Shown one piece after another: positions 33,615 through 43,350 of a DNA stretch of 64,000 nucleotides. Below the pieces are notes generated by a model, which saw only the letters and a program-made list of their open reading frames with translations, was not told the origin of the DNA and did not search any database. Origin of the DNA: Hydractinia symbiolongicarpus (taxonomy: Eukaryota > Cnidaria > Hydrozoa > Anthoathecata > Hydractiniidae); the NCBI RefSeq assembly GCF_029227915.1, contig NC_079877.1, forward strand, positions 11,841,351 to 11,905,350, read 5' to 3'. A program made the position numbers and the translations under genes. Each line of letters starts with the position of its first letter. Position 1 is the first letter of the stretch.

Positions 33615-34601
33615 ATGTTTTTTTTATACACAATATGGTTGTTGCCGATATTTTTACATTGTACTGGATTCATACTGTTACTGAAGCGGAGCACAAAGCC
33701 TGGTGGTAGTCAAAAAGTGTTTTTACTGCACCTTAGTGTATTTGAGATATACGCATCTCTCTTATTTTTGTTAGTAGATTATCTGTCCACATCAACCGAA
33801 AATAGATTTATACAAAATCCTTTGAATATTACAGAACAAACTTTAAATACAACCATTAAAGGAATTCAAAAATCTCCATCAGCAACTCAGTCACCAAATA
33901 TTTTTCGTGATATTGTAAACGTTTTATTAGGCATGTCACCTTTGGGATTATTTTTTATCATGAGTTGTTTAACACTGGATAGATTTTTTGAAGTATATTT
34001 GAATATAAAATATCCATTGTATTGGTGTGCCAAACGTTCAAGATATCTCATGAATTCAGTTTGGGGGGTAATAATTGTAATTTCCAGCATATCTTTTGTT
34101 TACCATATAAAAAACAATTCCTTTTCCCGTATATTTGTCTGGTACGTGTTAATTATAAAAAATCTAGCATACTTTATCGTTGCTGGAGTTACCTATAGCT
34201 ACATTGTTGTGAAAATTTTACGTGGGGGAATAAACACACAAATTCGAAACAAAAAGAAGAAAAATGTTATATCGGGGGCAAATACTTTGAGAAGGCATCG
34301 TCACATTCGAAACACAATTACTATGCCAACTTTAATTATAGCCACCTATATTATATTCACTTCAGTTCCAGATGGCATAATGATATTTAGCGATGAGAAA
34401 GGTACCCTATCAATAATTAGCCATTCAGTGTTATGCATTGGATTTTCTTTGGATGCATTGATCTACACCTTCCTCGCTACAACAGTGGGTCGGAGATGTT
34501 TAATTTTTGTTTGCTCTTGTAAAGGAAAAAGAAGACAAAAAAGCAAAGTTGAAGATAAAACCGTCAGTGTAATCTCAATCAACGATATAAGACCGTCTTA
34601 A
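33615..34601 (+). CDS. Class A-like G protein-coupled receptor, single coding exon
   Basis: 328 aa, intronless. Seven hydrophobic segments at roughly residues 3-24, 37-57, 100-125 (GMSPLGLFFIMSCLTLDRFF), 148-166, 172-200, 238-260 and 268-292. The TM3 end reads LTLDRF where rhodopsin-like receptors have DRY. TM7 reads SLDALIYTFL in the position of NPxxY. The third loop is strongly basic (NKKKKN, RRHRHIRN). An N-glycosylated-looking loop between TM2 and TM3 has NITEQTLNTT. Amino-terminus before TM1 is very short. The ligand cannot be predicted; cnidarians have many such lineage-specific receptors. A run of ATs and AATAAA-like sequence at ~34627 could be the polyadenylation signal. Confidence 0.75.
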   Translation: MFFLYTIWLLPIFLHCTGFILLLKRSTKPGGSQKVFLLHLSVFEIYASLLFLLVDYLSTSTENRFIQNPLNITEQTLNTTIKGIQKSPSATQSPNIFRDIVNVLLGMSPLGLFFIMSCLTLDRFFEVYLNIKYPLYWCAKRSRYLMNSVWGVIIVISSISFVYHIKNNSFSRIFVWYVLIIKNLAYFIVAGVTYSYIVVKILRGGINTQIRNKKKKNVISGANTLRRHRHIRNTITMPTLIIATYIIFTSVPDGIMIFSDEKGTLSIISHSVLCIGFSLDALIYTFLATTVGRRCLIFVCSCKGKRRQKSKVEDKTVSVISINDIRPS

Positions 34602-35640
34602 TTACATAAACCGTAAACTTGAAAAAAGAATAAATTGCAAAAAGAAAAAATACAAAAAACATTACGCCGCAACCATGATTAACAGAATAGACTCCTACGC
34701 TCCTTTTCTTGAGAATAAAGTAGATTAAATCTGTTGTGTCTGCGAGGACAAGGCATGGTTTTGTCCAAGAGAGAGATTTGGAATGTTAGATTACATGTAG
34801 ATTGCCAGAAAACTCATTGAAGTGTAACAAAATTATTTTAAATTTTTGTTTTTAATTTGTTATATCAGACATTTTATATTATCTCAATTAAAAAAAAACG
34901 AATATAAATTTTTATGGGTACGCGCATCTCAGGGAATATTTTTTCCTGCATGTCAGTTGTTCTAAGCATCCAAGAAAATTTATTTTCTTTCATTAATATT
35001 TCCTACAAAATGTTCCCAATGTAAATCATATTCAAATAATTTGTTTTTGTTCTTGTTTCTATTGTTTGTTATGTAGTAAAAAACAGAAAATGCGATGTAA
35101 GTAATTGTTTTTTTTTATAAAAAGAAACAATATTTTTATTTTATATTTTTATTTACTAAACCAATTATTCCAAAAAAACAATTTTGGGGGGTGGGTGAGC
35201 TCTCCGTTTGCCCCACTTCATCCTCTTCCGGTTCCTGCGACATTGCTCTAGATGTTTCCTCTCTTTTCAACACGAGAACCTTCTTTCTACGCTGACCTCC
35301 GAAGTATAATTGACCGGTAAAAATTTATGCAGAAATAAAAAACGAAAATTAATTTTCTTCTATTTTTGAGTCACGACCCTAACCGGCCACGGAAATGCAA
35401 AAGAGGTAGACTCATGAAATTGGATTAAGTCGTGTTAGAATTGATAGTTTTGACGTATGATGGTACGCAATTTTGCTTATAATTGGCCAAAAGAGAATTG
35501 ATTGATTATTTTTGTATATAATTTCGCATTTTTTTCTGCTTTATTGAAAAGAAACTTTTGTTTGTTCTCTTGACAACGCGTTTTCTACATTACGTGTGGC
35601 CTGTCAATTTGGCTAGTTAAAACTGCAGCACAGTAATTAG
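34602..35640. other. No gene seen
   Basis: AT-rich flank of the GPCR gene with polypurine/polypyrimidine runs. No ORF with coding character. Confidence 0.4.
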
Positions 35641-35654
35641 AACATTACTTTTGT

Positions 35655-36090
35655 TATTGCAAGTTGGGGCTAGTGTTACTACAAATTGGGCCAGGTATTA
35701 CAAATTGGGGCAAGGATTACAAATTAGGGGCAGGTATTACAAATTAGGGGCAGGTATTACAAATTGGGACAAGGTGTTACAAATTGGGGCAGGTAGTACA
35801 AATTGGGGCAGGTATTACAAATTAGGGCAGATATTACGAATTGGGGCAGGTATTACAAATTGAGACAAGGTAATACTAATTGGGACAAGGTGTTACAAAT
35901 TGGGGTAAGGTGTTATTGCAAAGTGAGGCAGGTATTACAAAGTAGGGCAGGTATTAAAAATTGGTGCGGATATTACAAAGTCGGGTAAGGTGTTATCACA
36001 AATTTGGGGCAGATATTACAAATTGGGATAAGGTGTTATTACAAATTGGGGCAGGTAGTACAAATTGGTGCAAATTTCATTACAAATTGA
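35655..36090. repeat. Minisatellite, ~17-20-bp unit
   Basis: Over 20 tandem units close to GGGGCAGGTATTACAAATT, with variants containing AAGGTGTTA or GTAGTA and occasional extra TTAC. Units are in one orientation without unique spacers. It creates artificial ORFs rich in YYKLG. Confidence 0.9.
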
Positions 36091-36596
36091 GGCAACAAAA
36101 AATTTGTACACCACTAATTTGTTGTCCACTTATGATATTACAGTTAAAATCTCCTCAAGTATTATATAATAATATCCCCAATCATTTTTTCACAAAAACA
36201 CCGTCATTTTCTCTATAGACTAAATACCGTACCTCTTAAAGAAACTTATTAAAAGTGACCAAATTTAGATCACAGACTTTTAATCAGTTTAGTTTTCCTG
36301 AAAAAATACCTGATTTCCATTAAGTCAGCCTTGGCTATTACCTTGAATTCCCAAATGTTTTAACGCGTTTGGATATCTATACATGACACGTACGTTGTTT
36401 TTTTTAACATATTCATTACGGTTTTTACAGTATCTCGGTTACTTGTGTTGAAAATTTTTTTCAGGGATATATAAGTTACTCCAATTTGGTTTACATGTGT
36501 TCAGACTATACGAAATTATTACAATATCTACAGTTTTCCATCAAGCGATTTTTCCTTAATTTTATCTGCAAATGTTCTTTTAAAAAATGTTGAACA

Positions 36597-36716
36597 AGTT
36601 AGAGTAGAGATGAAATTTAACCACATTGTTTAAATAAGACGGACAAACTCTTATAAAAATTTATCATACACAATTTCACTTGTGACGTCACAACTTTTCG
36701 TCACGCCTCATTACAC
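36597..36716 (+). repeat. Left terminal inverted repeat of copy B
   Basis: About 120 bp matching 43338-43454 in inverse, including CAATTTCACTTGTGACGTCA and the adjoining CACGCCTCATT. Its sequence is unlike the ends of copy A apart from the AGAGATRG-type start. Confidence 0.9.
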
Positions 36717-36897
36717 AAAAACTATTAATATGCATAAAAAATCCCTAATAAGCGGTGTTGGGTCATGCATATCAACGTTAAGTCCCTATCATACAAAAAT
36801 GAGTAGAAAGGGGGAATTCTTTAAAAATCAACGCATGCGCTGTAAAAAGGAGAATAACTGTGTAATCCTCTGAATTTGTTGAAAAGTGTATATATAA

Positions 36898-37161
36898 ATG
36901 CGTTTCAAGACGCAAGACATGTGCAACAGGGCTGTTGAAAGGGAGCCCTGGCTGCTGAGGTATGTGCCGGACTGATTCAAGACGCAAGACATGTGTAACA
37001 AAGTTGTTGAAAAGTTTCCCCTTGCGCTCAGGCTTATACCGGATAGGTTCAAAACGCAGGACATGTGCATTAAAGCTGTTGAAAAGTATCCCCCGGTGCT
37101 CAAATATAATAAATGTGCATCAGCTGCCAGAAAAAAATTATTATATTTGGAAGTGCAGTAG
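36898..37161 (+). pseudogene. FKTQ-MC repeat protein of copy B (one nonsense codon)
   Basis: Three ~25-residue repeats (MRFKTQDMCNRAVEREPWLL, FKTQDMCNKVVEKFPLAL, FKTQDMCIKAVEKYPPVL) and a short tail. One in-frame TGA at 36973-36975 falls between repeats 1 and 2, where relatives carry an aromatic residue. Homologous to 651-893 of copy A and in the same position. Confidence 0.65.
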
Positions 37162-37163
37162 CC

Positions 37164-37319
37164 ATGAATTTAATGACCGGTATCTCTCTGGCACTAATAG
37201 CGTTGGCCCTGGCATTACAAGAATCGGAGGAGAGGGTGAATGAATGGATGAGACATTCGAGGCTTTTAAGGGAACGTCTAGATGACCTAGAAGATGATCG
37301 CCCTTGTAATTGCAAATAA
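37164..37319 (+). CDS. Small membrane-anchored protein, copy B
   Basis: 51 aa from ATG 37164. The N-terminal hydrophobic segment is MTGISLALIALALAL, followed by a charged helix (ESEERVNEWMRHSRLLRERL) and a CNCK end. It starts two bases after the previous gene and ends one base before the zinc-ribbon gene. No counterpart was found in copy A. Function unknown. Confidence 0.45.
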   Translation: MNLMTGISLALIALALALQESEERVNEWMRHSRLLRERLDDLEDDRPCNCK

Positions 37320-37320
37320 A

Positions 37321-37464
37321 ATGGAACAATGAAACGACTGTGAAAGGGTACTCGATGCATATGAAAGGTGTACCTGCGGACACAGGTTTGTGGTAAATGG
37401 AAAAATTTTGTGCTGGTACTGCTATCACGAATATATCACATATAACGGAGGTGTCATACAATGA
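37321..37464 (+). pseudogene. Small zinc-ribbon-like protein, copy B (one nonsense codon)
   Basis: 48 codons with CTCG and CWYC pairs and the ending EYITYNGGVIQ, matching copy A's 903-1056 gene. A TGA at codon 4 falls where copy A has a Cys codon. Confidence 0.55.
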
Positions 37465-37501
37465 CATGCATCTCTGAAGTCGTTCATATACAATAAACAG
37501 A

Positions 37502-38045
37502 ATGCTACAATTTGAGAACGAGCTTGTCAATGCAAAACTATTCTACTCATTTGCCGCTACCTTCACAGACATTGACGATATCAATGTAGACTGCCTGACT
37601 GTATCAGATCCCATTCCTGCTAACGAGGGCAAGGATCAACGGTACATTATAGGCTACCATACACAAGATCTCGATGTTGCCCTGAGGGTGAAAACAAAAT
37701 CTGGTCCCCGCATGGGGTGACCCGGTACAACGCTAATGCTGTACCGGCAATGAGTCTCGATTTTGAAGAGTACCCTGATTGAGTTGAGAAGTATAGGAAA
37801 AACTGAAATAGAATTGAAGGGCTAATTTCTGAGCAATTGACGACAGGTCCCGTAAAAAACGGACCGTTATGTGAACGCCAAATTCAAATACCACAAAGAT
37901 GCAATTACAACCAATTTCTACGGTATGCCAGTACTCTATGATGAACCCTGCCAGGCCGGTGCCATCCTGGCACTATCATCGGTCTATGTAAAAGGCTAAA
38001 ACTACTACCTTCAGGCACACATCACAGAATGCCGGTATTAAGACT
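37502..38045 (+). pseudogene. Conserved Polinton protein of unknown role, copy B
   Basis: Open to 37720 (72 aa, including DPIPANEGKDQRYIIGY), then continues in shifted frames through AILALSSVYVKG to TAA 37997-37999. Coding-like NYYLQAHITECRY follows. It retains an N-terminus of ~35 residues that is eroded in copy A. Confidence 0.55.
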
Positions 38046-38149
38046 TTAAAAAGGAATGGCTGCTGGGTGAAAAAAAAATGTATACAAATTAGGGTCTATA
38101 TTCGGGGACTCTAAGTACCGCTTACATATTGTGCAGGTCGAAGGTTTTT

Positions 38150-38470
38150 TTAAATTTTATCTTGCATCTCTTTTCTACCCTCGTCACGGCCTTTGGCAAC
38201 TAGCTAGGCACGCTCCTGTGCGTTGATGCCGTTCACAACACGTTGAAACGTTGTGGCATCTTTTCCTTTAGTAGCATATACAAGCTGTACTCGTAGTCAT
38301 TAATCACACCATTTTCCATTGCCTTGGATATGAGATCAATGATGGAGTTTAATTTTGTTTCGGCCAATAGTCTTATACCCTCATGCTTCTTACTTTTAAC
38401 CCCAAGCCCTTTTGAGGCATTTCTAAGGCCTACTTGACTTAACCCTACTTGACTGCAATTGTGAGTCCCC
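38150..38470 (-). pseudogene. Remnant of the two-helix membrane protein, copy B
   Basis: Minus-strand translation gives KSKKHEGIRLLAETKLNS followed by ISKAMENGVINDYEYSL, as in copy A's 1960-2544 gene. The hydrophobic hairpin is only partly kept (~38455-38490) and the C-terminus is frameshifted. Confidence 0.6.
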
Positions 38471-38539
38471 CTATGGCAATAGCCATGTATCAGGGTTTAT
38501 ATCTACGAACTCCAGGTATTGCAATTTGGCCAAATTCCT

Positions 38540-38779
38540 GTAAATTGTACGGTTATGCATGGCGTGTACATGCTACCCTCCGATATGAGCCTGCGTATAG
38601 GAAAAATCGTGGGGTACAACAACAATTTTTTGATCGCACCCGCAAATGCAATAATAGGCATCCGGCTTGACTTACCACCTACCATACCAGAACAACCCCC
38701 ACCAAAATCAACACAAGGATACCAAAGCCGCATTAATAACGACAGGGGTGGGCCTCATCCTTGCATTGATATGACTTAG
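38540..38779 (+). pseudogene. C-terminal remnant of the large conserved TM protein, copy B
   Basis: Contains VYMLPSDMSLRIGKIVGYNN and LIAPANAIIG as in copy A around 4140-4250. A frameshifted anchor (KAALITTGVGLILAL) ends near 38760. Everything upstream, over 250 residues, was lost together with the 2643-3167 homologue. Confidence 0.6.
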
Positions 38780-39954
38780 AAAATAGTCTTATCTCATATA
38801 GAGCACGACAAATGGCCATGTACAGATGTTTTGCCCCATATTTAACGATGGTTGACGCTACTCTCAGAAAAAACGAGACTACCGTACTAATGATCCCAGG
38901 TAACGCAACACCTGCCTTGCCTTCTAAATATTTCAAAACGTTTCCAAGCCTTTCAAGTTGCTTCTCCACAAAACCTTTTTCACCACCCGATGCAGCACTT
39001 CCGCCTACATCAGAGTTGTGTTATCCCAACAGCGTGTCCTTGATGTGTCTCAGTTGGGGGTATATGTCAGTAGATAGTATGCCATGTGCTTCCTATATGG
39101 CTTTCTTTTTATCATTCATATCCTTAATCTCTTTCTTCGCCTTTTCTATTTCTCTTTCAAGATTAACTGGCTGTCCTTCGTCTGCCCCATCCTTCTGCTT
39201 CTGAAGTTCGTTCACTTTGCCCTCTGACTTGTTAATCTGGCTGTCGTACAGGATCATGTTGTTTTTCAGGCTTTTCAAGTTACCTCTTAATGTTTGAAGC
39301 TCGAGGTCAAGTCCCCTTCTTTCACGTAGAGTGATGCCACTTTCACCGGGCCCAGCAAAACGGAGTGTCTTGTATAAGGCTCTTCGTGGCATCTAGAAAT
39401 TCATCGATCTCCTCTAACGATTCCATCTCAATATTTTCAGCCTCAGACTCCTTCTCTATTTTATTATACCTTTTCAAGAGACTCTGGGCCCTGAATTTAC
39501 AACCTTTGTTAAGTGTAACGTAGTCGACAAAAAGCAAGGCTTGCAGGCGATTACTACCTAGCAACGTTCGTATCTGACAAACGGTTTTTAAGCTACCATC
39601 TTGATTCGTAACCACTATTTCATTGAAGTTTTTTTTGCCTTTAACTATTTCTTTAGCAATAAGTTGATTCCCTTCATCCTCCCTGAAGGCATCATAATAT
39701 CTCAAATTAGGCTGTGACCCCAACCTCTCCGTAAGACGATCGTTAAGGCCATCGATCTTTGATTTTAGTAGCTTTTGCCTCTGCGCCGAAAGCTTGTCCC
39801 CCTGCTGTTGTTCTGTTGAAAGCCCCGACATTTCAGGGAGTTTTGGCGTTCCGGGGAGTTTTGACGTAGTATCATCAGGTTTATCTGGATGGCCCTCATC
39901 CTCCCCACCATCTTCAATATCAATGTCAGGTACAAGTACTGGATTAGTTGGCAT
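38780..39954 (-). pseudogene. Coiled-coil/TM protein, copy B (decayed)
   Basis: N-terminal piece 39954-39343 (203 aa, starting MPTNPVLVPDIDIEDGG, with CQIRTLLGSNRLQALLF and FLDATKSLIQDTPF). Middle coiled-coil piece 39392-39093 (RERRGLDLELQTLRGNLKSL). C-terminal piece 38969-38780 (QLERLGNVLKYLEGKAG, LPGIISTVVSFFLRVASTIV). The central TM segment and Gly-rich linker are mostly deleted near 39020-39090. Confidence 0.65.
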
Positions 39955-39988
39955 CTTTATTTAAAAGATTTCCCTATATATAATAAAC

Positions 39989-40981
39989 ATGGAGTCATTT
40001 GGAACGACGCTAGACCCATATGCAAAGATGAAGCAACTCTTAGGTATTAAGGGCCGAAAACAAAGGGTTCAGATAAGCCATATACCAAGCATGATAAACC
40101 AGAATGAAGATCTGTATGTGGATATCCTAAACATGCCGGAGAATGGTGTCATCTTTCCGGGTAGTAAAAGCTCTTATTTGACCTGACGTTGACAGGGATT
40201 AATAAAAAACGTACCATTGTCAGTAACATTGGCAAAAGATTGGTACGAAACCTACGTATCACCTTGAATGGTGAAGGGTTACAGAATATATCGGATTACA
40301 ACATCCTGGCGGTCTATAGGGACTTGTGGCTGCCAACATTTGACAGGGACAACAACCTCATCCTGCAAGGCATCAACCCAAATGATGAAACTATCAGAGC
40401 CTTACAGGTCAAAGCTAGTGATCATGTGAGTACGAATGAGGAGAAGGCAATCGTTGCGGCGTTTGGTAACACCTTCTGCATACCCTTGGAAAAAATTGTT
40501 GAATTAACCCGTGACTTACCCTTCTATCAGGCGGGATTGTACGACAGGTTGCAGTTTGTGCTGCAGTTCGCGGCACATGCCGATGTTATCAAGGATGAAG
40601 GGACAGCAGCTTGAGAGTCTCCCACGGCCAAGGCAGCTGATGCTGCCTATAAGATCACCAACATTAGGCTGGAGTTTGATGTCAAGGTATGCAAGATTGG
40701 CCCTGCCCTATGAAAGGATACTCCGTAGCAAGGTTGTCACTATAAAAAAAGAAGATACCTCATATAGCCTCCAATTTGATACCCCCGCGAAGTTCTTGAA
40801 GGGTCTAACGATAATGCGCTACATGGTAGTGGAAGACCCCTACAACGTCTGAGTGATGGTACCGCGCTGCACATCACCAAAAAAGCCGACGGAACTACGG
40901 ATATACGCTGTTATATGTACTTGATGATGGATGCCCAGCTGAATGTCTTGGTGGGAAGGTTTTATTCTGTGGAGTATTATT
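39989..40981 (+). pseudogene. Putative major capsid protein, copy B (frameshifts and deletion)
   Basis: Pieces 39989-40186, 40189-40614 and ~40620-40981. Shared blocks with copy A include IPSMINQNEDLYVDILNM, LTRDLPFYQAGLYDRLQF, RLALPYERILRSKV and LHGSGRPLQRLSDGTALH. An internal stretch of roughly 95 residues is missing around 40805. Unlike copy A it keeps a Cys codon near the end, and it terminates SVEYY at TAG 40981-40983. Confidence 0.65.
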
Positions 40982-41019
40982 AGACCACAATTTGTGCTTG
41001 TCCCTAAGGGCAAACACAA

Positions 41020-42060
41020 AATGAATATGGAAAGCAAGAGCTGTTCAAATTGTAAAAAGGTGTTGGCATTGGATGCATTTAGGGTGTTATAAAATGGCCA
41101 AGCTACAAAGGCATGCATCAGATCCCTGGATAAAAAGAAATAGCGGCGTGCCAAAAATAAATGCCCTCATGGTAGGCGGATGGAACAGTGTAAAGACTGT
41201 GGGGGAAATTAAATATGCCACCATGAAAGGGTGAGAGCCTATTGTAAGGATTGTAAGGGCAGTCAGATTTGTCCCCATGTGAGAGAGAGCTTGCTGCATA
41301 GACTGTAAGAGCAGTCAGGTTTGCAAACATCAAAGGAAGAGATCCAAGTGTAAAGAGTGTGGTGGTAGTCAAATATTGCCCCATCAAAGGGTGAGATCCA
41401 ACTGCAAGGAGTGTGGCGGTAGTGAAATATGTCAGCATGAAAAAAGGAAAGCTGAGTGCTAACAGTGCAAGGGCAGTCAGATATGCGAACATGAGAAATT
41501 GAGCTATTGCTGCAAGGAATGCAAGAAAAGCAAACAATAAATGGCAACGATCGCTTTTATTGTTGCGGGCGCACGGTAGGTTTCATTCTATAGGGTATTA
41601 AAATGACCACAATTTGTTGTTGTCATTGAAGGCAAACACATATAGAGGAAAAATATGAGTGTTCGAGATGTAACCACTATCTTTCTTTGAACAGTTTCAG
41701 GATCAAGCGCAACGGTCGAACAAAAATTTGCATTAAATGCTTGAATGCTAACAAAGCGTCACGTGAACGTACAAAGTGCCCACATGAAAGACGGAGATCG
41801 TACTGTAAGGACTGTGGAGGTGGTGGTAGATGCAGAGAGCATGGTGGGCGAAGATCCCAATGTAAAGAGTGTAAGGGCAGTCAGATTTGCAAACATAAGA
41901 GACAGAGGGATTTTTGCAAAGAGTACAAGGGAAGCGAGATTTGGCCCCATGAAAGGGTGAGGGCTTTTTGAAGAGATTGTAAGGGAAGTCAGATTTGTCA
42001 CCATGAAAATCTAAGATTCCAGTGCCCCATTTGCGATCCTGCTGGCCATCTCGCCCATGT
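41020..42060 (+). pseudogene. Cys/His tandem-repeat region of an HNH-type gene, copy B
   Basis: Repeated ~20-residue units of the form CKxCxGSQICxHxRxR, in several frames because of frameshifts (for example EQCKDCGG, YCKDCKGSQICPHVR, CKECKGSQICKHKRQR). The best open piece is 41687-41971. The start of another copy at ~41650 suggests the repeat block was duplicated (41020-41540 and 41590-42060). Such arrays are known in large DNA viruses and algae. Each unit can chelate zinc through C-x2-C and C-x-H. Confidence 0.6.
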
Positions 42061-42358
42061 TGCACTCAACAAAACCTGCGAGGCCTTGAAGGGAAACAAG
42101 GAGCTAAGTTCTAAGGAATATCTCGGGTGCGATATCGCTACGCTGCGTGCCCATATCGAAGCTCAGCTTACTCAGGGGATGACTTGGGACAATTATGGTA
42201 AGGGGTGGCACATTAATCACAAGATACCAAATAAACATCGAGAAAATAGGGTTGTTCCATCGGTTACCGATTTGGCGAAAAGACTACACTACACCAATAC
42301 GCAACACATGTGGGCAAGTGAGAACATGTCAAAAGGCAATCGTTTCGTCTCAGAATAA
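42005..42358 (+). CDS. HNH-like nuclease domain following the Cys repeats, copy B
   Basis: From CPICDPAGHLAHV the frame runs through YLGCDIATLRAHIEAQL, MTWDNYGKGWHINHKIP, LAKRLHYTNTQHMWASEN and SKGNRFVSE to TAA. The W-H-x-x-H-x-I-P segment and the LHYTNxQxxWAxxNxxKG ending are typical of HNH-type nucleases in giant viruses and phages. The canonical WHIDH is WHINH here. An N-terminal ATG at 42086 gives 90 aa. It is probably the C-terminus of the Cys-repeat gene. Confidence 0.65.
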   Translation, partial: ENLRFQCPICDPAGHLAHVALNKTCEALKGNKELSSKEYLGCDIATLRAHIEAQLTQGMTWDNYGKGWHINHKIPNKHRENRVVPSVTDLAKRLHYTNTQHMWASENMSKGNRFVSE

Positions 42359-42364
42359 AGAGAC

Positions 42365-42757
42365 ATGACAACCATAGCCGTGATTGTGGCGGGCGTGGCA
42401 ATCAACGCATTGGCATTCAGTGGGACCAATTTTCGATTTAGCAAACTTTCGGGACATGGAAAAGCCGAGAGAAAACGGCATGACGAGGCTATAGAAAGGC
42501 TCAATAAAACTCAGGCGGAATGGATCAGAAACAGGCAGGCTAAATTGGACTGGTTCGCCAGGAAACGCGAGCTACAGCTCAGAGCCGGCAAAAGTCTAAG
42601 AGAACTCGTTGATAGTATGTACCAGTACTATATTTCGTCAGAGAAGGATCCGCAATTGAAAGATTTCTACACCCCTTCAAAAACCCAACAAGATGGTGAG
42701 TTAACTTTCGTACCTGGCTCTCTATCCCTGCTAGGCTTCGTAACACGTTTTTTCTGA
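42365..42757 (+). CDS. Small conserved Polinton protein with N-terminal hydrophobic segment, copy B
   Basis: 130 aa, intact. A hydrophobic start (TTIAVIVAGVAINALAFSGT) is followed by NFRFSKLSGHGKAERKRHDE. A basic helical region comes next, then DFYTPSKTQQDGELTFVPGS and a hydrophobic C-terminus. I recognise this family as recurrent in cnidarian Polinton-like elements, next to the integrase, with unknown function. It is one of the few unbroken genes in copy B. Confidence 0.65.
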   Translation: MTTIAVIVAGVAINALAFSGTNFRFSKLSGHGKAERKRHDEAIERLNKTQAEWIRNRQAKLDWFARKRELQLRAGKSLRELVDSMYQYYISSEKDPQLKDFYTPSKTQQDGELTFVPGSLSLLGFVTRFF

Positions 42758-42769
42758 CATAAAATAAAC

Positions 42770-43350
42770 ATGTTAGAAAAATCACCACATATCGTTACCG
42801 AGGAGGGGGCTGAAAAGCTAAGCAATATCTACTATATGCCAGCACATCTGTGGACTGGGTGGAAAACCATCAAATTACTCGCGAAGGAAAGTGCTCTCTC
42901 AAAAAAGCTAATAACCCACTGGCTATCCAGGCAACTCTTGTGGTTGAGACACATCAGGGGTCCAAAACGTATACACTACCCCATTTTATCATCACAACAC
43001 CGAATAAGATGCATCAGTTTGATCTAACTGACGATCGGTCATGTGGCATGTACAATGCCACATGACCGGTTGTATGGCAACACGTACAAGTACATCCTGA
43101 CAGGTATTGACGTGGCCTTACGTTGCAAAGTAGCGAGACCGTTGTGCACCACAAAAGCTAGCGAGGTCGCGGATATGTTGAAGGACATATACAGGGCCGG
43201 ACCTTTACGATGCCCCAAAACCTTTCAGTGCGACAATGGTTCGGAATCCAAGTCAAATGTAACGAAACTACTAGAGGATAAGGGAGTTGAAATTAAGAAG
43301 GACACCACTAAATTTCACCATACGTTTACAGCTTTCGTGCAATGAGGCGT
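42770..43350 (+). pseudogene. Retroviral-type (rve) integrase fragment, copy B
   Basis: An N-terminal region with YYMPAHLWTGWKTIKLLAKE is followed in other frames by HFIITTPNKMHQFDL (first catalytic Asp), YKYILTGIDVALRCKVARPL and FQCDNGSESKSNVTKLLEDK (second Asp). The ending HHTFTAFVQ is cut by a stop exactly where the family has the catalytic Glu; here Gln then TGA. Frameshifts lie near 42900-42950 and at ~43030-43060, where a 14-bp inverted repeat disrupts the frame. The gene lies directly inside the right inverted repeat. Confidence 0.8.

Noticed and set aside
35655-36090. CRISPR-like array
   Set aside because: Repeats are contiguous with no unique spacers and the host is eukaryotic.
35651-36218. 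Three overlapping ORFs rich in YYKLG
   Set aside because: They are translations of the minisatellite; no independent coding signal.
41087-41547. Three minus-strand ORFs with LTAL/SPF repeats
   Set aside because: They are antisense shadows of the Cys-repeat array.
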